Made by a program: the position numbers and the translations under genes
In this document: piece after piece, positions 12,687-24,045 of the stretch
Position numbering within the stretch: position 1 is the first letter of the stretch
Layout: every line of letters starts with the position of its first letter
Assembly (NCBI GenBank): GCA_019925105.1
Contig: JAHGAU010000009.1
Span: forward strand, 62,001 to 126,000
DNA: 64,000 bases
Reading direction: 5' to 3'
Source of the DNA: Niebla homalea
Lineage: Eukaryota > Ascomycota > Lecanoromycetes > Lecanorales > Ramalinaceae
Notes under the pieces: model-generated
What the model was told of the DNA's origin: nothing
Database searches by the model: none
The model's input: the letters and a program-made list of their open reading frames with translations, nothing else

Positions 12687-14086
12687 TGTCAGGTACTAAG
12701 AGTACTGAGGTAAAAAGTGGGTGTAATATGTATAATGAATATCTACCTAGCTATGAAGGTACGCAATATAAGTGTACGCGTTAAGCCATTATACCCCTTT
12801 GGGTATTAGTGCCCGACAAGCTCTTAATATGCGTATATTGCATATAATAAATATACCATAAAAAGAAAGACCGTAACGCCCTTATTACGACGGTAAGGTA
12901 GAAGTCCTTATTATGAAAAGCGGCTCCGGGGCCGGGGATTAAATATATCTTGCGCCGAGTATACTAAAGAAGTAAAGAGAAATAGTAATAATTAAGTATT
13001 AAGGCCTATTATTAAGGGAAAGTTGAAAATCGAAAAACCGTAAGCCAGGTAGTTATCGCGATCTCACCTGGGAAATAATCGTGGATTTAAGTATTTTATA
13101 AGTAAGTTAAATCGCTTAAATCCGTAATATCCATAGATTAACCGAGTCGGATTTTATTTAATTAACCGTACAGAAAGGGTAATCCTTATAAATATAGTAA
13201 AGCTTTAGTTATTATTTAATTAATTTATATATATTTCTTTTAAAAATATATTTATTTATATTTTAAGCTTTTAAGTTTTTTTTACGGCTTTTATTATAGC
13301 CTTATAGATCTTTTTATTATTAACTTAAATAGCGCTTTAAAGTTTATTTATAATAATTATAAATAACTTAATTAAAAGCTCTTACTTATATTTAACTGAT
13401 AGTATAAATTTACGGTAGAGGTCTTTAAGTATTATGGTGGGAAGGACCCGTGGTAATAATACTTTAATTAAGGGTGTTGATTTTGGTAAAGTAAGAGATT
13501 TAAGAGGTGTAAATCTTATATAGAGGTCGTGGATAGTGAGGTAGGGTTTAGGTGAGAAGTAGCTTGCTGGTGAGCTTACTGGTAAGCTTACTGGTGAGCT
13601 TATTGGTAAGCTTGCTGATAAAATAAATGGGGTAAATAAAGTCTTAAATCTTATATTTGAGGTTTAAGCTATTAAGAAAGGTGATTTAATCGATTTAAGA
13701 GCTAATAAATATAACAATATTAAGGATAATATAATCGAGTTAACTAAAGCTATTAATATAGTTCTAGTAAATAAAGGCATAACGGTAAAATATCTAGTTA
13801 AAGACTCCGGTAATAAAGGGATTAAGTAAATAAGTTGTAACGTAATTACCGCTAATAACAAAGTATTAAAGGTTATATAATATCTGTATTAAAGGCTTAG
13901 ATAACTGAAGCTATTACTATTATTATTAGGTACTAAGAGTACTGAGGTAAAAAGTGGGTGTAATATGTATAATGAATATCTACCTAGTTATAAAGGTGCG
14001 CAATATAAGTATACGCGCCAAGCCACTATACCCCTTTAGGTGTTAGTGCCCGACAAGCTCTCGGCATGCGTATATTGCACATAACA
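12687..14086 (+). mobile_element. Short LTR retroelement E1 (TRIM/LARD-like), 163-bp LTRs, GTTAA target duplication
   Basis: Two direct repeats of equal length, 12,687-12,849 and 13,924-14,086 (163 bp each), bound a 1,074-bp interior. The 5' repeat begins TGTCAGGTACTAAGAG. The 3' copy begins TATTAGGTACTAAGAG and ends ATAACA, whereas the 5' copy ends ATAATA. The differences are RIP-type transitions that hide TG or CA at opposite ends. A perfect GTTAA lies on both sides (12,682-12,686 and 14,087-14,091). The interior has no pol motifs. It carries a decayed plus-strand reading rich in Lys, Asn, Ile and Leu (about 13,560-13,880) that could be a gag-like or coiled-coil remnant. LTR and interior sequence are related to E2 next door. 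Non-autonomous mobility is inferred. Confidence 0.85.
13561..13620 (+). repeat. Five tandem 12-bp units inside element E1
   Basis: Five near-identical dodecamers of the form AGCTTACTGGTA/G occur back to back. In one plus frame they read as a repeated tetrapeptide, (E/K)LTG, leading into a longer open stretch (ELTGKLTGELIGKLADKI). This suggests a repeat within a former coding region rather than random simple sequence. Confidence 0.7.
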
Positions 14087-14091
14087 GTTAA

Positions 14092-14233
14092 GTAAATTTA
14101 AAACGATATAACGTTTTTATTTATTAAAATATATAATCTTTATATTATTATTACGTTATTTATAAATATATTAATAATAAAGTTAACGTATATAATTTAA
14201 ATCTTAACTTAAGATAAGACTTAAAAGTATAAG
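14092..14233. other. 142-bp host spacer between elements E1 and E2
   Basis: AT-rich sequence left between the two short LTR elements. By coordinates it is a piece of the sequence that both elements inserted into, presumably the same old relic seen left of 12,687 and right of 16,271. Nothing else is recognisable. Confidence 0.5.
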
Positions 14234-14238
14234 GTTAA

Positions 14239-16266
14239 TGTCACGAGAATGCGGTATGCATGGTGATAAAGTAATAAATATATGAATAATGAGTAGCTAT
14301 CTAGCTATAAAGGTGGGAAATATAAGTGTGCGCGCCAAGCACCGGAACAAGGTAAGCCCGCTCCGTACCAAGGGATCCTCCCAAGGTCTATACCGTGATA
14401 ATATGCCTATAATAAAGAGAAAAAAGCGACGTTTACGTCGCATTATCCACCATAAAAATTATGGATTTTAATATACTTAATGGTAGAGGTAATTAAGAGT
14501 AAGCCCCGAGTATATAGATAACGTTATTTATATATATGGTTATTAAGTAGTAGAGAATAGTGAAATCGTATATTAAAAAACCGAGAAAAGTATAAGCCGA
14601 GCAATTATCGTGATCTACTTAGGATATAATCGTATTTTTTAAGCTTTTATATTTAAGCTAAAAGGCTTAAAAACGTAATCTCCGAGGTATTTCCGAGTCG
14701 TATATTAAAGGTATCATTAATTAAATAACTTATAAGTATATTAACGGTATCCTTACTTATTAATAAAATTATAACCTTCTTAATAAGTATTATTGAAGTT
14801 AACTTTAATATATTTAAAGACGTTATCGTTAAGAACGTAAAGGAATAAGTTAAGGTTATCGTCGTTAATAAACTCGGCCTAATATATTAATATATTTACG
14901 TAATTTATAATAAGGAATTTTTAACCTGGATAAGGGCCTTAATTTAAGTAATTACCACGGGGTAAATAAGGACGTCGATCATAATTGAATTATTTATCGC
15001 GATTATAATTATTAATAGCAGCATTTAATATTGCTTATTATAAATAGGGTATTTTATTATAGGTACGGTATTATTTATACCATATTATTTACCGAATTTA
15101 TATTTAAAATATAAAGAGATCTATATTTAAACCAGGGAATAATAAAGTGCTTTATAAGGAGGGTTTGAATTTAATAAAGGTTAATTATAAGTTACTCTTT
15201 AAATCGTAGTTGAGTTTCTTAATTAAAGTTATAACTTAATTAATAAACGTAATTATTGGTTTTTAATCTATAGCGTCTTTGCGTATATACCGTATTTAAT
15301 TTAATTAATTAAAAAGTTAATATTCTGGAATACCGAACCGAGATTTTAAAGTATTATAAAGAAGACTTATTTTATTAAGGAGCTTTATTTAAATTATATT
15401 ACTTATTTCTGAAGTCTATTAATTATAGGTTTTATTTAATTTACTTAGATTTATAAAGGTAAAAATTAAGTATTTCTTAATAAGATTAATGGACTTAATT
15501 TTATAAATAATCTTAAGCCGCTTAATAAAGGTATAGATGTTACCGGTATTATCGAAGTATTTAAGCTTTTTAATATAAAAGCGGTCTTTTTCTAAGGATA
15601 AAACTATAAATATAGACTTTTTTTTCTTTTTCTCTTATAGGGTATTACCATTATTATTAAAATTCTTATTAACTAAATATTCTCGATAACGTTATTCTTT
15701 TAAAGGTATACGTATTCTCTTAAGTTCTATAATTTTAGCTTAAAGGTTATTGAATTTTATATTGAAATTTACGTTTATAGTTTTAATTTAGGCGGTAAAC
15801 GCCTTAATAATGTCTTTATTAATTATTTTTAAAGGCTTTTTCTCTTTAAGCTTTTAAGGTTCTTATTAAGGGTTCTAAGGAGGTTACGGTATCTATCCTA
15901 AGCGAGTAATACGGCCTTATTTATCTTTAAATATAAGATAGGATAACGTTAAAAAGCCTTTTAAAAGGATCGATGATTGAAGTATTAAAGAAATACGTTT
16001 AACGGGGTTATATAAGAACTATAACGTTACCACCTTAACTTAAGGCAGATAGAGATTATACTTAAATCTGTAAGAACTATTAGACTCTAGTTATTGCTAT
16101 TATTTATTACGAGAATGCGGTATATATAATAATAAAGTAATAAATATATAAATAATAAGTAGCTATTTAGCTATAAAGGTAAGAAATATAAGTATACGCG
16201 CCAAGCACCGGAACAAGGTAAGCCCGCTCCGTGCCAAGGGATCCTGCCAAGGTCCATACCGTGACA
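14239..16266 (+). mobile_element. Short LTR retroelement E2, 162-bp LTRs, GTTAA target duplication
   Basis: Direct repeats 14,239-14,400 and 16,105-16,266 (162 bp each) enclose 1,704 bp. The 5' repeat starts TGTCACGAGAATGCGG and the 3' repeat ends CCGTGACA, so the intact ends form a TGTCACG/CGTGACA inverted repeat. RIP has turned CA to TA at the 5' LTR end and TG to TA at the 3' LTR start. GTTAA flanks the element at 14,234-14,238 and 16,267-16,271, the same pentamer as at E1. The LTR middle (AATGAGTAGCTATCTAGC) and an interior block at 14,599-14,633 resemble E1 (13,051-13,083), so the two belong to one family or sister families. No RT or integrase is visible. An open stretch inside the 5' LTR (14,289-14,471) is not credible as a gene. 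Confidence 0.85.
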
Positions 16267-16271
16267 GTTAA

Positions 16272-16626
16272 GTTATTTATAATATTTTATAATAAATCAC
16301 TTTTTAAAACCCGTTTTATAACTCAACTTTATTTATAAAAGTTATTATTATTAAGCTTAAGAAACTTATATAAAACCGGCTTTATAAAGGATTCCTTAAA
16401 AATATTTAAAGGTAATTTAATATTTTTACGGTAAGTATTTTAAGTAATAACGGCGTTATTCTTTTATTTTAAGTACTATTATTATTAAAAATATAAAATA
16501 TATATTATGCTTAATAAAATAAGTATTATTACGTTAAATTATTTTTTTAATATCCTTATAATTATAATTATTTATTAAGGTATCGGAAATTAAAATTATA
16601 ATTATTTTATAATCTTAAATAATTAT
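16272..16626. other. AT-rich spacer, no gene
   Basis: RIP-type AT-rich sequence between E2 and the 3' tail of LINE copy B. It may continue the host relic of E1/E2. No motif was recognised. Confidence 0.5.
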
Positions 16627-19600
16627 ATTGATTGATTGATTGATTTATATTACGGATCTAGCTAAGCTAATTCCGGCGTTCCTTAATACTCGGCCATTTA
16701 ACCTTATTAATAACCGTAAAAAACCTGATATCTATAACGTTAAGAATAAAAACCGGTATTTACCCAGCCTTTACTTACGTTTTAAGGGCTAAAAGCATCT
16801 ACGGCCGTCTAAAGAATAGGAATCTATTCGTACGCCTTTTCCAAGAAAACCTATAATACTATAACTGAATCTACTTAAGGGTTACCCTTAAACCTATTGC
16901 TTTTCCGTTACTTTATAAGTTTATTTAATATTAAAATTTTAGAATTCCGATTGTATTATTAAATGTCCTTACCGATATATATATTATTATTATTTTATTT
17001 ATACGATTCTGCCGACCGATATAATATCGCCTTTTACGCCGCCCCGGTATTTATAGCCTTTTTAACCCCTTATTAAGTACAGTTTTCCCGCCGTTATTTT
17101 TTACCCTTAAATTAACAATAAGGTTTTTTAGTTAAGTCCTTAACTACTTCCTTTATTTCTTTAGCTAGGCCGAATTATAGTAATAAACCCGTAATTATTA
17201 TAAATTTGGCGGCCGCCTTAATACCCTTTTTACTAATAAGTATTTAACGATAATTATTGGTCCCTACCCTTTTAATTAATCCCGGTTTAAGTTCCTTAAA
17301 TAATAAATAGGAGATTAATACGTATATAGCGTTTTACTTTTATTACTTATATTTATAGTTAACGTTAATCCGGCTATTAACGTATATAATAAAAAGGAAG
17401 TAAATTAAGCCATTTTTATTTATCCGGAGTTAAATTATTAACGCGTTATTGTTTTTTTTTATAATTTTATAACGCTAGAAATGCTTATTAATAACCTCGT
17501 TATTATTTAATACCGGGTACTATCGCTTTTAAAGGATTAATTCTTTATATTTACGTTAACGCTTTATTTACTTCCCTATAATTTATAGGGTAATTATTAT
17601 TAACTTCGCCCTTATAACCTTCTTTTCCTCCGTTACTCTCGTTTTAAATAAGAGTTTATATACTCTTACGTTAACTTCTTAAACGTAAGCTAGGTCAATC
17701 TCTTTTTTAACTTACTTTAATTTAATTTCCGTAAAAAAAATAAGTACCGTTTCTTTACGCTTTCTTATTTAAGGTTTTTTATAGTTCTGGCAAATACGTT
17801 TATTTTTTATTAACGTAATTAAGTTCGTATCCCTTTTAAGTTTTATTTAAGCGATTATTTAATTTAAGATTAACTTTATTAATAGTATAAAGATTTCGGA
17901 TTCTAATATTAGGACGGGAGTTACTTTATATACTTTATTTATTATTCTTAAGTATTAATTTTAAATTTTTTATAGTTGCCGGATAAACTCTTTCCTATAT
18001 TTAAGCATGCCTTTAAGTATATATTAAATAGCTATTACGTATATTATTATAAACTTTATAATTACTTAATAAACGGTTTTAACCTTCTATAAGGTAGCTC
18101 CTTACGTCGACATTATAAAATAAATAAGGCCTTTCTTCTATAAAATTATTTTCTTTTAAACCTTTTTTATATAATCCTTTTAGTCTAGTTTCCTATTAAT
18201 TTATAAATTAAATACCTTAATATTAACTTCCGGTTTTACCATTATATTATTTAAGTCCACTATAGCTATTATATTATATAACTTCGGGCTCCTTATTATA
18301 TAAACGAGTTTATACTTATATAAGGTAAATTAAACTTTATATATTTTTATTTATTATAAATAGACTTTATAAGCTTATTTTAGCTTTAAATAATTTATAT
18401 AAGTAAACGTATTATAAGTTAAGAAATAAATATCATTAATAAAGCCCTTTACTTAAACCTTCTATTTTAACTTTATTAAGTTTTTAATAAGTAGGCCGTT
18501 AAAGAATAAAAACAAAACTAAAAAAATAAATAACCCTTAAGGAATCCTTATTATTGTAAGCTTTATTATACTTATTTTTTATTTTAGGTTAATTAACGTC
18601 GCTTAATTACTTAAGAAACTTTCTATCCAATTTATAAGGAAAAATAAAACCCCCTTTTTCCGTAAATTATATAATAACCTTTAATAGTTTACCTTATTAA
18701 ACGTTTTTATAATATTTAAAGAAAAAAGATTTATAACGTATTTCTTTTTATGGTTTTATATTATATATACGTTATTAATTAAGCTTTTAAAAATTATCTC
18801 CGTTAACCGTTTTTTTCTTACTTTTATTTATTAATCGGGGAGTAGCTTATACCCTTTTACGTAATTATTTAAGATCTTTATAATTACCGTTTTTAAAGCC
18901 TTTCTTAACGTATAAAGGAATATTATAGGTTTATATAACTTTATTTCTAAGTAATCTAATTTAACCGGTTTCTTAAGGATAATCGTCTTAGTTTCCTTAA
19001 ATTTACGGGGGTAATATCCTATATTAAGGCAGGCTTAAAATAAATAAGTAAAGACTTTTTTAAATAATAATATTACTATAAATAGGAACTTATTTAATAT
19101 ACCGTTGGGTCCGGGGGCCTTATCTTTTTTCAGTTTATTAATTGTTTTAATTATTATTTTTTAAGTTATTATTTTACTTATTATTATTAATTTAAAATAT
19201 ACCGTATTATTAATATTTATTAGGTTAACTTCCGGTAATAGAAAAAAGAACGCCCCTTTAAGAGTTTTAATCTTACCGTTAAAGGTATTTATTACCGTAT
19301 TATTTAATTTTTTTAAAGGTAAAAACTTGGGGATAAATTTAAATTTCTTATTTTATTCTTTACCGTATTTTATTAACTTTTAAATATTATAAAAAAAAAC
19401 CGTTAAGTTATATACTATAGCCCGGAAGTATATTTACTTAGCCTTCCGGATAATTTTTTCTTTTTTTTCTTAAGCTTTTTTTAGCCGTTAAAGCGTCTCC
19501 CGGTTTTTATATTTAATAACTTACTTTATAAGCGCTTTTATTTTTATAATTATTTTTATATATTCTTCGTTTTAATAAGTTTTAACTCTTTAAAATAACT

Positions 19601-22389
19601 TTATTATTAAGATTATAATATTAATTACTTTATTTAAAGTTTTTATTACCCGCTTTATAAAATAATCGATTTATTCCTTACTATTAAGCCGGGGATATTC
19701 CGTTAATTGGGATATTATTTTTATTGTTTTTATTAATATTTTAGCTTTTTTAACCGTTTTTTACGCTTGTTTAAACGGTAAAAACGGAATCGCGTTAATG
19801 GACCAATTTAAGGTCGTTTATATCGGGACGTAATTTAAACCGTATTTTAGGTCCTCTTAAGGTCTATATATTATAATTAAGTTAATAATATTTTTTAAGT
19901 TAAATATTAAGTCGATCGTAATTTTAAGTTTATAACTTTTTTATATAATAGCCCCTTTTAACGTTAATAACGTAAAATTAAATTATATAATAACTATTAA
20001 TAGCTCCTTAAATTTAATATAGTTAATTATATAACCGTCCTCGTTCTATTAAATATAATAAAGATTAAAGTCCTTTATTAAGAGGTACTTATTGGGTATA
20101 GCTATAATATCCTTAAATAATAGGATTATAAAGGATTTTTTTTTATTAGCCGATAATAGATTATACGTATTATAAATATTTAAAATACTTTTAATATCCC
20201 TTTCTTATATAATCCGGAATATATATAGGTTCCCTTTATAATAAGTAACGTTTTAACTATTTATATTTAGCCTCTTATTAATAAAAAAATATATCCGCGT
20301 TATCTTATTACCCTTAAAGGCCAAATAGAAACCATCTCCCGGGTTAATTAAAGAGTAAATATACGGATTATATAGCGGCTTTTATATTATTATAATATTA
20401 ATATCCTTTATTTCCTTAAATTTAAATATTAATATTATAACTTTAACTGCTTCCCTATATACGTTATATTATATTACCCTTAAAAACGTAAATATATTAA
20501 ATATTAACGTCCGTTAGGCTTTTTTTATTAACTTTTATTTATATAAACGATTTCTTTTTAAAGTTAAACGTTATTTATTTTAATCTTTTTATTATAATAG
20601 TAATCCCGGTCGGATAGCCGGTTTTAAGGGTTAATATCGTTATAAGCTTCCTCTTTTTTACGTTATTAATTACCGTACTTTATCCTTCCCCGTTTAATAA
20701 ACTCCGTTTACGTTTTAAAATCGTCTTTAATTATTTTACTGGTCTAAATTTATATAAATTATAGCGTTAAACCTTAATTATTATCCTAATCTTTTTACGT
20801 TAGGTTTCTTTTATTTTTATTATATATTATAAGTCTTACGTTAAGTAACTATTATTATCGTACGTTACGCATTTTAATACGTTCTTTATTAAGCCCTTTA
20901 TTATTAAGTTAACGTATTTATATATATTATGTTTTTTAATATATATTGCGTATTTTATATTATTAAAATATTTTATAATAATATATCCGTACTTTTAATA
21001 TTTAAAGTATTAATAGATATCCGTTGCCCGGTCTTAAGGTCTTATTAGCTTAAAAGATTTACTTTTTATTACCTTTTTATCGAGGATATTATTATATATC
21101 CTTATTAACGTTACGCTTAAAATAACCATAGAGTATCTCTTTATACGACCGAAAACATCTGGCCTTTTTACTATAATAAGGAGGCTATAATTGACGATTT
21201 TTAACCTAAAGTAAAAAACCGTATTCTCTTTTTTTATCCGTTTTAAAGTAATTTCCCTTTCCTCCCTTATAAACCTTATTAAATATATCCCGTTTACCGT
21301 AATAATAAAGGATTACCTTAATACCTTTACCGTCTTATACCCCTTTTTATTGGTTTATCTCTTTAATTTCTTTAACTTTTTTTTCGCCTTTAATAAAGCT
21401 ATATTAAGGAGGATATCCCCACTTTATAGTTTACGTACCGTAATAATCTGCTTTATTAATAACTCTTCCGTTATTTTAAACGTTTTTATTAATTATAACG
21501 GGTTCGTTTTTACCGTTATATTCCTCTTTTTTTTATTTAATAATTATATAATTATTATTTTCGTTTTTTTTAACGCCGCCGTTTTCTCCCCCGCCCTTAT
21601 TTCCTTTACCGTTAACGCCGGCGCCGTTTTTACGGCTTTTATTATTTAGCTTATTCCCGCTCCCTTCTTTAAAGCCTCCCTTATCGCTCCCTTATTTTAT
21701 ACGTATCCTTTTTATTTTTTTTTACCTCCGTTTATTAATGCTTTTATTGCCGCCCCTTAAACTCCGCGTAGCTTTTTTAACTCCTTTAAATTTCTCCCCG
21801 CTTTTACGTAAAAGTCTTTTACTCCCTGTAGCCCGATTTATAGTATCGGCTAAGTCTTTAACGTAATATCCTTTTATATAATTATAAGGAGGCCTTTTAA
21901 CGCCCTTATTGCTTTTTCCCCTTTTACTTTTCCTTTACGTATCTGGTAATTACTTTTTTTTATAGCCTATTTTTATTTATTTAATATCTTTTTATCTTTA
22001 TTTAACTCTTTTTTAATTTATATATACTTAATAAGGTTTTTTACGCCTCCGCTTACCCTTTATCCGTCCCCACGTATTGTCCTTGTCCCCTCCGCCCTTT
22101 ATTTATTACCTTTTATAATAATACCTTTACGTATTATACGCGTCCTTTTACGTATATCTTATTAATTATAAGCTTCCTGTTTAATTTAAAGTTTTTCCAT
22201 CTCGTATTTATCGCGTTATTCATACGACTTATTACCGTTCCTATTAACCTGGGCCGCTTGCCCTTCCTCCCCTTCTACCCTTATTATTCCGCTTCCGCTT
22301 ATCGCATTTAAGGTATTGTCTTTACTGTTACTTAAGCTATGCACGCGTGTATCGTTTCTGACCTCTGGGGTCCCGTTGTTCGTCGCCAT
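16627..22389 (-). mobile_element. Tad1-like LINE (non-LTR retrotransposon), copy B, RIP-degraded
   Basis: Minus-strand element from the ORF1 ATG at 22,389 (reads MATNNGTPEVRNDTRVHS) to a (TCAA)n-type tail at 16,627-16,643. The RT is legible on the complement in the usual order. KAPGPNG lies at 19,101-19,121, followed by NIGYYPRKFKETKTIILKKP. At about 18,700-18,730 comes LNIIKTF.KVNY, which corresponds to the LDISGAFDNV box. Near 18,530 comes IP.G, the GIPQGSP box. At 18,427-18,446 comes GFINDI, the F/YxDDI box with the first Asp now Asn. The KAPGPNG and GIPQGSP boxes are those of LINE RTs of the I/Tad group. ORF1 occupies the right-hand 1.3 kb or so. The endonuclease should lie between ORF1 and RT but was not verified. 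Stops and frameshifts throughout show the element is dead. Confidence 0.88.
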
Positions 22390-22881
22390 TTTTAGGGTAT
22401 TTTCTCTAAATAATTATATAAACGTTATAAATATTACTTAAATAAAATTATTATTTAAATAATATATTATAATTAATTATTTTATTAATCGGGCTTAAAA
22501 CTTAATATAATATATAAAAAGAAAAATAAATAAGTTAAATTATTTATATTAAATTTATTATTATATTTATTTAATTATATTATAATAATAACCGTATTTA
22601 TATCCATCCTAAGGACCATTTAATAACCGTATACTTACCGTACCTTATGTACCGGTGCACCTGTAATACCGTTAACAAAAGGCCGTCTGGTAGGCCTTTA
22701 TGCGATAGGGTCTCCAATGCAGGGGCTGCCAAGACAACCGCGGAATACCCCCGTGCATCACACTCGTCGGACTTGGCACGAAAATGACGTCACTTGCTGA
22801 GTTCTGCGAATTGTCACATTGAGTAGTTACTGAGACTTTTCGTATAAAGCAGACCAGCTGACCTATCTTTGCCCTTTGAAC
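22390..22881. other. Boundary between RIP-affected block and gene-dense sequence
   Basis: AT-rich sequence persists to about 22,630 and then changes within a few tens of bases to ordinary composition. The stretch 22,650-22,881 would hold the promoter and 5' UTR of the alpha/beta hydrolase gene. No transposon end or target duplication could be recognised at the junction. Confidence 0.6.
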
Positions 22882-24045
22882 ATGACCAACCTCACCTCCC
22901 TCTCCATCACCACGCTGGTTCTGGCAGCCACAACGGGCTATTTTGTGTTCTGGAAATGGAGAGCCACGTCCTCTTCATCAACCATTTCTATTCCGTCTCC
23001 CGTCAGGACATTGCTGCCTACCCTTTCGCCTCACACCACCTCTCGCCTACCCTACCCTCCTGATTTCTTCCCTTCACCCTCAGATATCCAGACAGCGCAT
23101 GGCTTTATACGCACCTACGAATTGGGCCTCCAGACTGGCCGTAAAGTCATTCTCATTCACGGCGACACCTCACCCTCTCCGATCTTCCACAGTATCGCTC
23201 ACGGTCTGGTATCCAAAGGCTGTCGCGTCATGCTCTTTGATCTTTGGGGACGAGGTTACACCGATTCGCCATTGGGGGTGAAGCATGAGCCTGCTCTATA
23301 TGCTCAGCAAATCGATTACGCTGTGAATGCTTCTCAACTCGCATGGAGTGACGGATTCTCGCTGATTGGATTTTCACTGGGCGGCGGGATCGCAATGCAC
23401 TATGCTGCCACTCATCCTGAATTGCTAGAGTCTGTGGTCTTACTTGGGCCAGGGGGTATCTTGCGGTCTCTTCCCGGTGAATACACCAAGTGGGCCTTTA
23501 ACTTCCCCTTCCTGGATGGGACTGGATATGTGCGACGCGCTGTCGCCCAGTGTGTGGGCGCTACTACCCCACTTGCTCGGGGGAGCCAGGTGACTGACCC
23601 TGAGGGAGAGGGAAATAAAGTAGTTGGTAATGCGATTGATCGGCAAAAGCCGGATATGGCTGCCGTCGTTCAATGGCAGTGGGAGTCACATGAGGGGTTT
23701 CTACATAGCTTCGTCGATACGCTCAGATATGGGCCAATAATGCATGAGCATAAGGATTGGCGTGCGGCGTGCAGGGTATTGAATGGGGAGACCGCGCCAA
23801 TAGGTTCAAGCAGCGGGAAAAGCGGGCTATATGGAGGCAAGCTACTCATTGTCCTCGGTGACGACGATACTGTTATACGGAGATCAGAGCTGGTACCGGA
23901 CTTGGAAAAGATGCTTGGACGAGGTGCTAAACACCATCTTGTGGTCAGGAGTGTACCTGGTGGTCATGGATTTCCCGCCACCGAAGGGCCAAAAGTCGTG
24001 GACCATATTACAAACTTCTGGCAATTGCCATCCCATCAAACCTGA
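22882..24045 (+). CDS. Alpha/beta-hydrolase fold protein with N-terminal membrane anchor
   Basis: Intronless, 387 aa from the first ATG (22,882). A longer reading starting at a TTG six bases upstream is not used in eukaryotes. An N-terminal hydrophobic stretch (residues about 8-24) looks like a signal anchor or signal peptide, followed by a Ser/Pro-rich linker. The hydrolase core starts near residue 88: VILIHGD (oxyanion His-Gly), FDLWGRGYTDSP, and the nucleophile elbow GFSLGG with Ser165. The acid is likely Asp328 in LGDDDTV and the base His362 in GGHGF. All three catalytic positions are therefore intact. The architecture fits serine hydrolases or esterases of the epoxide hydrolase/valacyclovirase-like group. 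The substrate cannot be told from sequence. It is the first gene after the AT-rich block and keeps normal codon use. Confidence 0.85.
   Translation: MTNLTSLSITTLVLAATTGYFVFWKWRATSSSSTISIPSPVRTLLPTLSPHTTSRLPYPPDFFPSPSDIQTAHGFIRTYELGLQTGRKVILIHGDTSPSPIFHSIAHGLVSKGCRVMLFDLWGRGYTDSPLGVKHEPALYAQQIDYAVNASQLAWSDGFSLIGFSLGGGIAMHYAATHPELLESVVLLGPGGILRSLPGEYTKWAFNFPFLDGTGYVRRAVAQCVGATTPLARGSQVTDPEGEGNKVVGNAIDRQKPDMAAVVQWQWESHEGFLHSFVDTLRYGPIMHEHKDWRAACRVLNGETAPIGSSSGKSGLYGGKLLIVLGDDDTVIRRSELVPDLEKMLGRGAKHHLVVRSVPGGHGFPATEGPKVVDHITNFWQLPSHQT

Noticed and set aside
13664..13861. 65-codon minus-strand open frame in element E1
   Set aside because: Antisense to a better plus-strand reading. The Leu/Ile-rich product is a by-product of AT-rich sequence.
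12687..14086. CRISPR-like or simple direct repeat pair
   Set aside because: Two 163-bp copies with TG...CA-type ends and a target duplication are LTRs; no spacer array exists and the genome is eukaryotic.
14289..14471. 60-codon plus-strand open frame at the E2 5' LTR
   Set aside because: Lies mostly inside a repeat whose second copy does not preserve the frame.
21350..21649. 99-codon plus-strand open frame
   Set aside because: Antisense to ORF1 of LINE copy B. Phe/Ile-rich composition reflects AT-rich sequence; non-ATG start context.
22876..22881. TTG start for the alpha/beta hydrolase
   Set aside because: Nuclear genes of fungi start at ATG with rare exceptions, and an ATG lies two codons downstream.
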